Below, in pieces: positions 12,388-24,649 of a stretch of 64,000 nucleotides of DNA (within the stretch, counting starts at the first letter, position 1; each line of letters opens with the position of its first letter). The position numbers and the translations under genes were made by a program. The notes below the pieces were generated by a model. The model saw nothing but the letters and a program-made list of their open reading frames with translations, did not search any database and was not told the DNA's origin. This DNA is from Gnetum montanum (taxonomy: Eukaryota > Streptophyta > Gnetopsida > Gnetales > Gnetaceae): NCBI GenBank assembly GCA_015680685.1, contig MNCI01003377.1, positions 799,944-863,943 on the forward strand, in the 5' to 3' direction.

Positions 12388-14687
12388 TTATTGGTTACAC
12401 ACTTGATTGTTATATGTATGGTGGGTTAGGATATGAGGCATGTTAACATTATGGATGACTAGCCTAGGAGTGCACCCTTGATCATGAGATGGTATGCATG
12501 GATTCATTTGGCTTCTCACATTTTTAGATTCATTAGTTGGATGTGGAATTGGAGTACAGATAGATGGTGGCCCTTGTGTATGGTTACAGGACATTAGTTG
12601 AGATGAGAAAGGTGGTGCACCAGATTGACATTGTGTTGGCTCAGATGATGTGTTGGGTCCATGTGTGGTTTTCCTTAACTTACGACCTTTCCTTTAGAAG
12701 GAACATTTCTAGCATTATGGTTGGGACCCACTTGTGTTAGCATGTCTTTGCACATTTGCAAAACAAGTGACACTTATTCTTTGATATTATGGTGCTAAAC
12801 CTTCTTGAGTTACTGGCAATGGCATTGGAGGAGGTGAATTATGAAAATATTGAGGGTAAGTTGGATGGTAAGAGGTACTAGATGGTGATCCTTTAGGGGA
12901 TTTCATGTATTGATGGTACTTGGGAGAGTGGTAGTGGTGATTTGAAGTGGAGGATGCTAAACTAGTTGGAGAAATAGGGTGTTGAACATAATATCCATGC
13001 ATTTTTGATAGATATAGCTGATTTGGTGATGGCTTCCCCCACAGCTATGGTTGATGACCATATTAAGGCTAGTGATAAGTCCCCCTATGGTAGTACAATC
13101 GGTTTTGGAACTATCCATAATTACCTCATGGGAGAGGAAGTCTCCCAAGCATGTGCTTTTGCCTAAATTTTAGATTTAAGACACTTGCCCAATACTCCTA
13201 TAGATGCAACTATATGGGACATTGGCCCTTTGAATAATCATATACGTAGATGTTGCATCCATTATCTTCATTTGTGGTTGAGTCTATAGCCTTACTTTCA
13301 TCAGCCCCTTTTTTTCCTACCGAAAAGTATTCCTGATTGTTTCTTAGTTCTATGTCCTCTATTTATTATGTTCTCTTGGCATGTGTTGCATGATCTTCTC
13401 TATGATCTTCTCAATAAGATTTGTAACATTTTAATTTATCCATTTGGACATCCTATTAAACTTTGCTTCTAGATCATCAATAGACTTCTTTATTGGCAAA
13501 GTTTGTTGTGAAATCACCCTATCGAGAGTAGTCTCATTCTCGTTACCATAAATTTGGACCTCCTTCAATTGAAGAATTAGGTCCCATTAATATTTCTCAA
13601 CATTCTTCCATTTGCATATCTCTCCTTCTTCTTTTGCCACACATACTATTAGCTCTTTGATTTGATGGGCTTGAAGCTCATATAATTGCCCTGGGGCATA
13701 CATCCCAAGGGTTGCCCTTGTTTTATTACAAAGTCCATCTATGATGTGGAAAATTTACCTTTCCTTGGAGAAACCATGGCATGGGCATCTATTTAATAAA
13801 GCATAATATCTATCTAAGGCCATGTCCAAGGGTTCATGTTATTCTTTTTTCCACTCTTGGATTTTTCTCCTTAGATTAGACACTCTTGCATAAGTTTGGT
13901 ATTTCTCATTGAATAGTTCCATCATTATAGACCATCGATAGATTGAATTTGGTTTCAACAATCTATACCATAATTTGGCTCTATCAATTAGTATCCTAGG
14001 AAAGAGCTTAAGCTCTTTCCATCCACTTTCAATGTTGTAAAAATCACAGGCATCATGGAAGGCTTGTAAATGATGTTGTGGATCTAAATCATAGCCTAAA
14101 GCATATTTAGGAATATTATTCATGTCAAGCTTGGGTAAATGGCTCTTTTTGGGATGCCTACAAGATATCTTAATAGCCTTTGTAATATGCATTAGGCTCT
14201 TAGTGGACAACAAGGATTCACTGTTATCAAACAAACTGTGAGGAAAATTCCTATGTTCATGGTGACTTCTTTGACTTTTCCCATGGGTTCAATTCCAGTT
14301 TTTAGTTTGACCCTTTAGTGGAGCTCCATCTCTATACCTAAGTTCATCTTTGCTAGAACTAGACATTGAAGGGGAAGAGGAAGATGAGGAACTAGAGGAA
14401 TTTTCATGGCTTCTATGGTGTTCTTCAAGGTCCTTTGATTTATCATTTCTTGGTTTTGAGGAGGTCTTAGGCCTTGAGGCCTTCCCTAGTCCAGGACCTA
14501 CATCATCTTCTCCAAGATTGTCTACCTTAGATGAATGTAGTCTTTGAGCATTGTCAAGGTGGTCATGATTATAACAAACCCCTACATAAGGTTGATCACT
14601 CCAATCTTCTTCATCATATATCTCGTTATTTCTCCAATGAATGTGTTTACTATACAGTGCATAGTCACTTCCATGTGAGAGAGACAT
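12388..14687 (-). pseudogene. E1 gag, decayed
   Basis: Gag would form the particle that packages element RNA. The start is taken at ATG 14687 (MSLSHGSDYALYSKH), shortly after the 5' LTR and leader. The N-terminal region (14687-14289) has an acidic stretch and a long serine run. The conserved gag core (14234-13839) includes MNNIPKYALGYD, HHLQAFHDACDF, LKLFPRILIDRAKLWYRLL and MELFNEKYQT. A Pro/Tyr/His-rich region follows at 13002-12787 (SPTSYHPTYPQYFHN-like), and a C-terminal stretch at 12594-12388 has NPCIPSHDQGCTPRLVIHN. The same order is seen in E3 (27680-30069) on the other strand. Frameshifts and stops separate the open parts. No CCHC zinc knuckle was found. Confidence 0.8.
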
Positions 14688-14794
14688 TGCTCTTGACTTA
14701 TGGTATGTATGAGCTAAGAGTTTCTGAAAGATATATTGTTAATACCTTGTATAGAGATCATGTATAATATAACTAATTTAGATAACTAGCACCA

Positions 14795-14812
14795 TCCCCA
14801 ACAAGAGTGCCA
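14795..14812 (-). promoter_or_regulatory. E1 primer binding site (tRNA-Asp type)
   Basis: On the minus strand, one base after the 5' LTR end, the 18 bases TGGCACTCTTGTTGGGGA occur. They resemble the complement of the 3' end of plant tRNA-Asp, the usual Athila primer; by eye about 13 of 18 positions agree. Most differences are C-to-T or G-to-A, as expected from decay of methylated cytosine. Confidence 0.7.
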
Positions 14813-14813
14813 A

Positions 14814-15682
14814 TGATGAGTAGTGAGGTACCCCTATGCTCAACCATACGAATCATAAGCATTCATGCATGATCTGATCGAATTCTATGGACGGGACTAG
14901 TTGTGGCATCTAGATTGCTATGCTTTGATCATAATTCACTATCTTCCCACTTGGACTAGTGGTAGCTTTGTCACGTATGGTTTAGTCCAAAGTGAGGCAT
15001 ATGGTGTTATCTAATTTCTATGTTACTTTTGATGATGATAAAAAGATAAATTAATTAATCTAATGGATGATGGAAAATAAGATCTAAACTAGCCTATGGC
15101 AATGAGTATTTGCACTTAATCATCTGTACATGTCTTGGACTTTGTAAGACTACTTCTGGGACTGCCAAGTGTACATCACTAGTTATGCCAAATGATACAC
15201 TTCTAGATTACCAAGTATCTACATTTACATGTTCATGATTAAGGCGTACACATTCCTCTTAATAATAGGAATAGTAAATAACAATAAATGGAAATAATTA
15301 ACTAAAGAAAGTAGTAAATAATTAAAGAAACAATAATCTAAGTGGATGCTACAATGATGGAAGTAATCTTAATCTTTATTTCCATTCATGTAATATGTCC
15401 AAGTATGTCACACTTGAACAAAGGTGTCATACGATTACAAACATCACATTGTGGGCATGCATTGGAAATAATAGACTTTAAAGAGAAGAAACTGAAAATT
15501 ATCTACTTAACTCTCTACTTCCTTGTCTCATCTAAGTACCCCAGCACCATATTTAGAGGTAGCATCCAGATGAGGCAACATTGGGTACACGACGTTGCTT
15601 ATTGTCTCCAACGTTGAGTATGTGACATTGGGGCTTCAACATTGTGTATCTAACATCGGGGCCACTGTATGATGATTCATCA
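14814..15682 (-). repeat. E1 5' LTR
   Basis: The right LTR is 869 bp and is the promoter-bearing copy for this minus-strand element. It starts TGATGAATCATCA at 15682 and ends CTACTCATCA at 14814. The TATA-like box of the other LTR is here changed to CTAAATATG (near 15555). The U3 end (about 15570-15665) carries degenerate repeats of roughly 21 bp with an ACATTGGGG / ACGTTG core. Confidence 0.93.
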
Positions 15683-15985
15683 CTTGTCAGTCAATAATGT
15701 TGACATAGAACAAGAATCTAGAATGAAGTTTCAAGAAGAAACTCCCATAGGGAAAATGAAGCCAAAAACTATAATGAAATCAACCAATCCAAATCCAAAA
15801 ACATTGGAGCCACAAACAAACCTTGGGAAGAGCTCCCATTTAGCATTGTTACTAAAGGAAATGGGGAATACAAAATCATGCAACATAAGCCTTATAGATT
15901 TCCTAATCTATCAAAGATTAGGAAGCAACTACACAATTAAAATGTTACATGTCTTTCCTTGTACATACAATATGTCCATTTAAAT
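15683..15985 (+). pseudogene. Tat-type protease-region remnant (copy B), second part after E1
   Basis: Continues the plus-strand reading broken by E1: it begins with the second copy of the duplicated CTTGT. The open stretch 15669-15983 is Lys/Pro/Asn-rich (KMKPKTIMKSTNPNPKTLEP) and includes LGKSSHLALLLKEMGN. This fits the tail that follows the protease in Tat-type polyproteins, though I cannot name a domain here. It ends at a TAA near 15981. RT does not follow; about 6.9 kb with a minus-strand coding locus lies before the copy B RT block. Confidence 0.5.
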
Positions 15986-16365
15986 TAATAGCATTCTTTA
16001 CAATTTTAATTTGCATGCTTACATCTTACCTTATAATTTACACTTTATTACATCATGTTTGCATTAATTCATAACTTATGTTTATTTTTTATGCTTGCAT
16101 AAAAATACAAAAAAAAACATAAAAACCCATATATATATATATATATATATATTGACCAAGAGTAGCATTAGGTGAAAACCAAAATGTGATAGAAGTACAG
16201 CCAAAATCATAGCAATAGCCATAGTCACACTGTGTGATAAATAACAAAACATTATAAAACATATAGCTGCTAAAAACATGATAGCCAATAAAATAGCAAT
16301 GGTCATATAACCATAACAACATCATGAAAAAATATGACAAGTCCATCACCATCATTGCCTAGGAC
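15986..16365. other. AT-rich spacer with AT microsatellite
   Basis: No gene seen. It contains a perfect run of 12 AT units at 16129-16152. A second AT run lies at about 17897-17916, in the presumed intron of the neighbouring locus. Confidence 0.7.
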
Positions 16366-19300
16366 CTATAGGTAATAAAACATGCAAGCATTAGTAACCA
16401 TAGTGACCAAAACATAGCCATAAAATAATAAAACAAAATCTTTAAAAATCTTGAAATATTCAAGAGCAATAGCTTCAAAAGTGAATTTTGAGAGACCAAT
16501 CTCCAACCTACGAAGAAATTCCTCTTCGCTCATGTTGACCCAATCAATATCTTCTAAGTCAAATCTTGGTAAGATTTTTCCCTTCTCCACATCAATCCAC
16601 TTAGGCAGAGCATGGGAAAAAGTAGTTGTATAAGTCTTCCTAGATAAGATTATGATCTAAGAAGTGGAAGAATCAATAATGATAACTGACTCTTTAAACC
16701 TACTAAAAATACCTTCCACACCTATGCCTTGCATAAACAACTCATATGTACAGTGCACCATAGCCTCCTCATGTCAACATTTCATATAATTTTTCTTCTC
16801 CATTTTGTAGAGCCTCTTATGAGCTTTCTACTTCTTTTTCCACTCTAGCACCTAGGCACAAAATTTCTGCCACTGCTATGTCCTGCAAACCATCATCTCT
16901 AACTACATGTCTTTCTCTAAGCTACTATTGGATAGAGCAATCTTCCTTTAGATGGCTTTCTAGTAGTGATACCACTCAATATCATTTGTGCATAAGGAAT
17001 CCCTATTAGCTACATGAGCTTCCATGAATTCTTTTCAATCTCTAAGGCTTCTAACTTCATCTATTAGCTTCTTGTTTTATTTTTCCAACATCACAATGTG
17101 TTCCCACAAAAACTTGTTAGAATGTTGTAACTCCTAAAATTTTTCTATGCATAATGTAGTACATTTTGTATCCCCCTCATATAATTTCTATGAAACATTC
17201 TCTACATCAAATGTTAGCATAGAAAACTTATCAAACTCGATTTCCTATGAAAAATTCCATCTAATCTTAGAAACTTTCACAACCAAAAATAGAAATAGCC
17301 AAAAAACAAAAAAAAATAGAAAATTATTATAAAACCATGAAAACATAAAGTTATCAAAACATGAAAACACAAAAGATATACAAACTAAAAATTTAAAACA
17401 AAAATATTTTCACTTTTCTAACTAATATTAGGAGCTAGCTATTATAGCCTATCAACCATTTCATTTGCTATTTCTCTCATGCAATTCATCTTGTCTAGTG
17501 CTTCTGTCCAAGGGTTAGAGAAGAATGTGGAAGTTTCTAGAGAAGGTTCATGCCCTGTAGTAGCCACAACAAATTAAAATCACCCATATTTATGAAATGA
17601 ATAAAACTTAAAAAAACATAATGCACAAAAAAATTTTAACATAACTAAAACTTACTAGGAAGATATGAGATACACCAATCAAAGGGTTGCTTTCTAAAGA
17701 TAAATCATCTAAGATGGAATGTAAGACATCTTGTGCTTTTTCTTTGTGTCATTTCTCTTCTTGCATAATAGCCCTAGCTACCAACTCTTGCTTTTTCACT
17801 GCAACAAATCTAAAGCTAAAAAAAAAAAAATCGTAAACATTTTTATAAATAAAACATAATAAAAAATTAATGTTAAAATAAAAAAATTAAAATTAAATAT
17901 ATATATATATATATATACATATCATCAACTTGACTAGGCTTGTTGAACCAAAACATCAGTTTCCTAGGTGCCTACTAGTTAGTAGCTATGACATTTTCTT
18001 CAACTCCTTTTCTTTTTATCCTTTCCTTAGCAACACCATCTAATTCTACATGTGACCTTTTGGTCCTTTCTACCTTGCCACATGTAGAATGGGGCTTAAT
18101 TTCCATGCTATCATGGAAATAATCACATAAATCACTAACATTCTTAGTGGTAATAGATAGTGATTCACCTACATCCTCCACAAGTGGGCCTTGGGCATGC
18201 ATTAAGTGAGCAATATGCTTAGACCAAGGCTTGAAAAGTTGGAAAACATCACGTGCTACCCACTTTCCATCTTTCTTGATTACCAAAAAATTTGCAAACC
18301 TTCTAAGATATACACTAAAAAATATAAAATGCATATGATACACTAAATTGAATTTGTTATGAAGTTTTTGTACTTCATCCATTAGACCCGTAACCAACAA
18401 AGTGACCCAATCAAACCTAGTACCATCTATCAACATATTTCTCATAGCCCAAGCTTATGGTACTCCTATGGTATTCTTCTGTAATAATAGCATGGAAAAA
18501 ACTCTAGAGCAGAACAGAGGATATAACTCATTCACCTCCTTAATATTACAATTATTAAAAAATAATATTATACCAAGAGGCAATTTGAGCCAAGCCTCCA
18601 TATCCTCTCCATCTTTCCTTTCTCTAATGGCCACCTTAACCCCATTAGCTGGTACACTGAAGAAATTATTAAACATTTTCTCATCAATACTTAAAACTAC
18701 AAGAAAACCATAAACCCAAGTCAATAATTTTTTAACTCCCTCATCGAAAGAATCAAAGATATTTAACATCTCAGCCTATGGCATAGATGGACTAGGGAAT
18801 AGAAACAAATCAAGAAGGACTATGTTCATTATTCTTTACTGCATATATGAGAAGGCTTCATTTGATAACCATTCTTGTGCTTTGTCTACTTCATCCTACT
18901 TGAGAAGAATCTTTCCCTCAATACAACCAAAAGTTACCATGGTGATTGTAGACTCATGCACAAAATCTATAACATATGACATAGTTAGCCTATTATCCTA
19001 TTAAATAGCAACCAAACTAATGTATCCCATAGTAAATCATAAAACTAAAAAAAATGTTAAAATATAAACCATGGAAACATGAGAATAAATTTCACTTACT
19101 TGACTTGGGCAAAGCTAAAACCTTGGGTTAAATTAATCTACAAGCTGCTAAATCTTGAAGATGCCAAATTTTATGTCTATGTTTGATAGTCATACATTTT
19201 TGGTTCACTTGGAAATATTGCATCCAATACGTAGCAAACTCTGCATCAAAATGTTTAAGCACTTGTACTCTAATGTTATCTCCTTATTTGAATTCCTCCA

Positions 19301-21351
19301 AGGTTATGCAGACTAAGCATAAGGTCTAGTCATTTGACACCAATCCTCCACTATGCACCTTAAACCTACAATTTAAAATTTAAAATTAGTCAAGAAAATA
19401 GCATTAAAATTAAAAAAAACATGTGGAGTTAAGACAAAATTTATCCTTTCAACATGTGGACATTTCCAAGAGGACTTTGCAATAGAGTGATTATTCTATG
19501 ATCCAACATTAAGGTGTTCTTTGCATTGTACTAGGAATAAATGGGCATTTCCCATATATGAAATAATTGCTGAATCTCTACATAGTACGAATTTTTGTTT
19601 TGCTCTAGTTTCATCTAGGTCTAAGGATCATCGATCATGTTGCAGAGGATGTAATTGGAAGATCCTACCACAAGAGTCTTTGTGATCACAGCTACAACAT
19701 CTATGGCCAAGTTTGACCACATTATCATACTGAAATGCTATAGTAAGTATATTAGGAACTCTCTAGCACTAGGCCTAAACCATGCATGGGTTTGCTCATT
19801 AATGGTCATATCAAGAATTAAACTATTATGGGAAGCCATTGCAGTATAGCACAAAATGCCTACCATTTCCTCAACAACCAAAATGGGTTTTAGCATAGCC
19901 TTGCACATAGCCAAAATATGCAACCATTAAATCATTAAACCTTTAAAATCACAAGCAAAAAATAAAAAAAAAACTATCCTCAAGAGTGGTAGCATTAACA
20001 TAGAAACATAAACTTAAAAATAGCCAAGCATATCAGCATAGCTACAACTACAATTTAAGTCAAAATTAGGCCTTTACACATCTCACTTACACAACAATGT
20101 CAGATTTGATATTTGGACAGATATTTGACATAGAAAAAATTTAGTTTGATACGTTGTTAATTAATTAACATGAAAACAAGATATTTAACACTTTGAAAAT
20201 CCAAGTTTAACATTTTTTCAAACAATTCACATGTATAACATCAAATAAGCATTTTTACAAATAGGTGATACTAAACCAAATTTTCACAAAAATAGGTGGC
20301 TAAGATTGATAGTGCTAGAGCTTGGTGAGTAGAAAATTTCCAAAAGACATGGCTTAAGAGCTATAACAATGCCAAACACTACATATGTGAAAAGAATAAG
20401 TTAAAAAACATAAAATTTTTTGATTCTAGAAGCCCATACGTTGTCATTCTTCCATAGAAAAAAATTCCAAAGTACCCTGTATGTTGTCCTATTAATCTAG
20501 GGAGGGTTATATGTTGCTCTAATAAGGCTAAGTCATTCACACACTAACAACAAGACTAGTTAAAACCCATAATACTTAATCAAAGCCCCAAGCACTCAAA
20601 CATTGTTAAAGTGGACTAGAAAAAAATTCAAAACCTTGTTTTCAAGCAAGCAATTGACCAATGCAAGTCCCAAGGCTAGAAAAAATATCTTAAAAATCTT
20701 TTAAAATTATTTTAAACCATAAATCTAGTTAACATTGCTAGAACAACCCAAATTAACCACAATGCTACACTTACAAGTGTAAGAAAGCCCCAAATTTTAC
20801 AAAAATTGACTGAAAAAAACCCTATTTTGTAGGTGATTGACTATAGAAAAAATCAAAAAAAATTATAAAAAATACAAACATGCCCTGGAACCCTTCAAAA
20901 TTGCATCTACCCTACCCATAGCTCAAGGATGCTAATCATATGTGGTCAAAACCCCACCAATGTTGTTAATCTAGCTTAGAAATACTTACAAATGTTAAAA
21001 AAAACAAACCTATGAACAAAACACTACATATTGGGCCAAGAAAAATTTAAATCTTTACCATCAAAAATCTAAAAAATCTAATTTCATTCTTATGATGGCT
21101 AAAAAGCCCTAGACAGTTAATCTATATAGTCAAAATTTAAAAATTCTATCACAAATAGGCCAAAAAAATTCAAAACATAGCCAATCCAAGTTGGAAAACA
21201 AAGGAAAATGCAAAGAAAATTGGTACCTAGAAGTCAATGACAAATATATTTCTCCTATAGATGGATTGGATAGCCTTGATACAATCCTCATAGCCTCCTC
21301 TACTTCTTTTAGTCCTAGATTTTGGCTTGCTGATCCATTCCTTTTCACCAT
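16366..21351 (-). pseudogene. Unrecognised multi-exon coding locus on the minus strand, between copy B protease and RT
   Basis: I do not recognise the product. Coding-like blocks on the minus strand are separated by AT-rich stretches with splice-like ends. Proposed exons: 21351-21227 (starts MVKRNGSASQNLGLKEVEEA, ends AG|GTACCA); about 19950-19440; 19365-19100 (TTGTAG| to CAA|GTAAGTG); 19044-17919; 17798-17656 (TTGCAG| to CTA|GTAAGT); 17554-17414; about 17280-16366. The 19044-17919 exon is the best preserved: open stretches 18769-18455 and 18445-17975 join across few stops and give a globular domain (FDWVTLLVTGLMDEVQKLHN) with a basic tail (HVELDGVAKERIKRKGVEEN). The last exon is heptad-like and ends LPRFDLEDIDWVNMSEEEFL before its stop. 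In-frame stops, mainly TAG, show that it is dead. It could be a captured host gene, an antisense accessory gene of the retroelement, or a separate element. Confidence 0.45.
17975..18769 (-). pseudogene. Longest exon block of the minus-strand locus
   Basis: The two longest minus-strand open stretches of this part of the window lie in one frame set: 18769-18455 (MLNIFDSFDEGVKKLLTWVY) and 18445-17975 (156 codons). They are separated by only a few codons and stops. The first half is hydrophobic-globular. The second has KKDGKWVARDVFQLFKPWSK and ends in a Lys/Arg-rich tail. Length and codon continuity in AT-rich DNA argue for real coding ancestry. No catalytic motif or named domain is evident. The overall plan (globular N-terminus, coiled-coil C-terminus) parallels the accessory ORF of E1 and E2 without clear sequence identity. 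Confidence 0.55.
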
Positions 21352-22855
21352 AGTTGCTAGATCTTAGAAGCTCTACCTCTAACTGCCATAAAGAGAAGCC
21401 CAAGATTCCTGGGTTTTCTTGAACTCATTAATAATAGGAGGTAGGGAAGGTCATATTTTCTTGCATTTGCTATGTAATGGAGTTCTATAATCCTAGTCTA
21501 GCTCTCACACACTACACCAATAAAATAAAAAATGTGATTAAGCTCATACATTGGGTTTTGAGGGTAAAATATTCTTTCTAGCTCCTACATGCTATGTATG
21601 GATTCCAAAAAAACCAAGGGCTACCCCAAATACACTAGGGATGGAAAATAAAAAATGAAATTAGATTCATACATTGGTTTTTGTTGGAAGATTTGATTAT
21701 TCTTGTCCACCTACTACTAACATGATCAATTTTGGTGATATGTGTGCCCCATAGATCATGAGCAGAAATACCTAGGATTCCACATGCTAGGACTATAAAA
21801 TTTAATATGAAATTTATTTCATACACTTCCATATGTTGGAAAATAAATTCTTTATTATCCCATACATTGTCCATCGAGCTCCCACACATTGCCATATGCA
21901 CCCCATACAACCTAGGAAAATTCACCAAGGGTTTCACATGCTATGGATGTGAAATTAACTAAGAAATTAATCCCATGCACTACATTCTAGGATGAAATTG
22001 ACATCTAGAGCTTCATACGCTATCAAACTAGTCAAACAAGATGATAGGTAGGCCCCATAATTCTAGAACCTAGACATCAAGTGTTAAACATGTTGGACAT
22101 GTGAAATTAACAATGAAATTAGCTTGTATACACTATCAAGCCTAAACCCAAAGTTCACATGCTACCTAAACTAGCCAAATACAAGATCATGTGGGTCCCA
22201 TAGCTCCCTACCTAAGGTACCAAGAGTTAAAAATGTCGTAGTAGCTTGTTTGATAGCTTGTTTCAGATAAACAAGTTATCAACCTAGTTAATATTGATCA
22301 TACGCTATCTAGAATGGCCAAACAAGCTATGAACACATCTCACATTGTCCATATGATATCATACAAGCCTAGAGAAGCTAATAACCTAGTCAACAATGCC
22401 CACAAACTATCATACCAAGCCAAACATGCTATCAACCTAGCCTAGGGCACATCCAAGCTATCCAAATGGGACACACACACTATCAACCTAACCCAAGGTG
22501 ATCACATGCTACCCCACTAGGCCACACATGCTATTAATATGACCCAAGATGTTCAAACACTATTACACTAGCTCATACACAATAGGAATAAGAATATTTA
22601 TCCTTTTGCAGCTTGCTTGACCTAAAAACCCATTATTTTATTCATTTATAGCTTGTTTTCATTGACTTTTAGCTTATGTTGACCATATAATGATTTTAAA
22701 AAATCAATAGTATCATTTATTCATTAATTTTACACTATTTTACCTTGTTTTAGCCTCATTTGACATATTTGACCATACAAATGTCATTTAATATGTTTTT
22801 GTTGATGTACAAGATCAAACTATAAATACATGAGAACAATTCAACTTACCCTTAG
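21352..22855 (+). repeat. Degenerate tandem-like repeats upstream of copy B RT
   Basis: No gene. From about 21480 to 22570 the sequence repeats variants of phrases such as CACATGCTATGGATGTGAAATT and CTATCAACCTAGCC at spacings of very roughly 50-180 bases; the tightest series is near 22425-22560 (about 50 bp). It resembles an old, diverged minisatellite. The stretch 22600-22850 is AT-rich and ends in TTACCCTTAG (22846-22855), a possible 3' splice site just before coding-like sequence. Confidence 0.5.
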
Positions 22856-23440
22856 GCCTAAATGGACACTCTGGTTATGTCAACTAATCAATTAACCTTG
22901 AATGCCTAGAGCTCAAGCTTGAAAGCCTATTTGACCACATAGCCTCATTAGAGAAGTCCTTAGAATGGCCTGATTATATAGTCAAAACCCTTAACTTAGA
23001 GACCGTAGACATTACAAAAAATTATCTAGTTGAAGTTCCCATTACACCCCATAATGATGAGAAAACACTAAAACTATGTTGAAAATCTAATGGTAAAGTC
23101 TAAGATAGCCAATGACCATGCACAAGATTAAACTTAGTCTTTCAACATTATCTTAAGTATAAACTTCAACTCAACCCCAAGAAGTATGTCTTTGGCGTTA
23201 AAATTGGAAAAATTAATGGTTTTGTATTCTCTGATGAAGGAAGACAAGTTGATCTTGATAAGGTTAAGACCATAATCAATATGTTGGTACCTAGCAACCT
23301 TAAGGAATTATGTGGCTTATAAGTTATATTGTAATTTATTTGTAGGTTATCTCAAGGCTTACACACAAGCTACAAATCATGCAACACTTGACCAAGAAAG
23401 GAGTTCACTATGAGTGGACAAACAAGTGACAAAAATCCTT
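22856..23440 (+). pseudogene. Copy B pre-RT segment joined to RT thumb (RT core deleted)
   Basis: 22856-23070 reads as the segment that precedes RT (ELKLESLFDHIASLEKSLE, then DITKNYLVEVPITP). It then passes directly to the catalytic motif at 23075-23086, which reads YVEN instead of YVDD. The fingers and most of the palm are therefore missing by internal deletion. After it comes VKSKIANDHAQD, then NPKKYVFGVKIGKINGFVFS and LVPSNLKEL, clearly the same family as copy A. Both the deletion and the changed motif make it non-functional. Confidence 0.75.
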
Positions 23441-24290
23441 TGATAGTATTAAGCAAGATTTAGCCTAGTTTTCGACTATGTATCCTCCTTAGAAATATAA
23501 ATCATTTTACATCTACCTTACAATATCTAATATATCCATAGCCTCTTTGATCTATCAAAAACAAGGGGATGGAGTAGAGATGCTCATTTACTACTTGAGC
23601 TATGCCTTGGTAGCCTATGAGACTCAATACATCAAAGTCAAAAAACATTGCCTAGCCTTCATCTCTCCTTGAAGAAGTGAAGGCACTAGCTCTTTAAGAG
23701 TCAAATTAATATCATATGTAGGGACAACGTATTGAGATCCATCATGACAAACATCTAAGATAGTAGTTGAATAGCTTGATGGAAATCCATAATAGCCAAG
23801 TTATACTTACACTATATATCCCATGAAATAACAAAGGTTAATCCATAGCCACACAACACACCACTCTCCAATTGAAGATAACATGACCATAGATCCTAAA
23901 TTTCCTGTTGAACATGTCAACATTGTCAACAATGGACCCAAAGGCTATAAGGCCATTATGCACTTTGATAGAGCTTCCACTACATATGGAGCTACTGCTT
24001 CTATCATCATTACACTTCCTTATAGTGAAATGCAATCTTTTTCCTATCATTTTAAGTTCTTGTGTAACAACAATGTGGCAAAATATGAAGGGTTAATCAA
24101 AGGGTTGATAATAGCTCATAACCAAGAATTTACATGCTTGATTATAAAAGGTAATTATTAATTAGTGGTTAACCAATTAACTAAAGTGTATACTTGCAAA
24201 GAAAAATACTTACAACCATACTATGACTTATCCAAAACACTCTTGCAATAGTTTATAGATGTTAACATTTAACACATTCCCCAAGTCAAG
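23440..24290 (+). pseudogene. Copy B RNase H and second RNase H remnants
   Basis: The first RNase H (about 23490-23760) keeps FYIYLTISNI-like and IYYLSYALVAYETQYIKVK-like blocks aligned to copy A. The second RNase H is the open stretch 23883-24161. It has HFDRASTTYGATASIIIT with the first Asp kept, AKYEGLIKGL with the catalytic Glu changed to Lys, and IIKGNY with the next Asp changed to Asn. Two catalytic changes plus several stops after 24161 mean that it is inactive. The paired domains confirm the Tat/Ogre assignment. Confidence 0.78.
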
Positions 24291-24649
24291 AACATGCTAG
24301 CTGATGCCATTACTATCTTAACCCTAAGTGTGATTCTTGATGTGTTTAGTAAGTTTCCTTCCATGACAAAAAACTATGCTTATTCCATCATGTAAAACAC
24401 TAAAATAATTCCATAGCAGCCATAGATAACATTCTTTACCACAAATGGTATGATGACATCAAGTTTTATCTCATGCATGGTGAGCCTTCACAAAACTTAA
24501 ATGCTTCTTAAAAGGACACCATACATAAATGATCAAAACAATATGTCATTGTAGTCAATAACACATTATGTTAAAGGTTCTACGATGGTGTAATTTTAGT
24601 ATGCTTAAGTAAAGAAAAAGTCTATTTAGTGTTAGAATAGATACACAAT

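Larger units (their letters stand above)
6948..15682 (-). mobile_element. E1: Athila-like Ty3/gypsy element without pol, complete with LTRs and target duplication
   Basis: An 8.7-kb element on the minus strand, 5' LTR on the right. Seen directly: two LTRs of 870 and 869 bp beginning TGATGA and ending CTCATCA/CTCGCTCATCA-type sequence; perfect 5-bp duplications CTTGT at 6943-6947 and 15683-15687; a primer binding site; and a purine tract. The internal region holds gag (14687 to about 12388), a 1.6-kb non-coding stretch, and a long 3' accessory ORF (10748 to about 8020). No RT, RNase H or integrase was found. It sits inside copy B, just after the protease. The LTRs differ by roughly 10-15% by eye, so the insertion is old. 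Athila assignment rests on gag, primer type and the pol of related E2. Confidence 0.92.

Noticed and set aside
14350-14767. Plus-strand frames over E1 gag
   Set aside because: Antisense to gag; the acidic run is the reverse of the gag serine stretch.
16129-16152. AT run as a promoter
   Set aside because: A simple AT microsatellite; no TATA context or gene start nearby.
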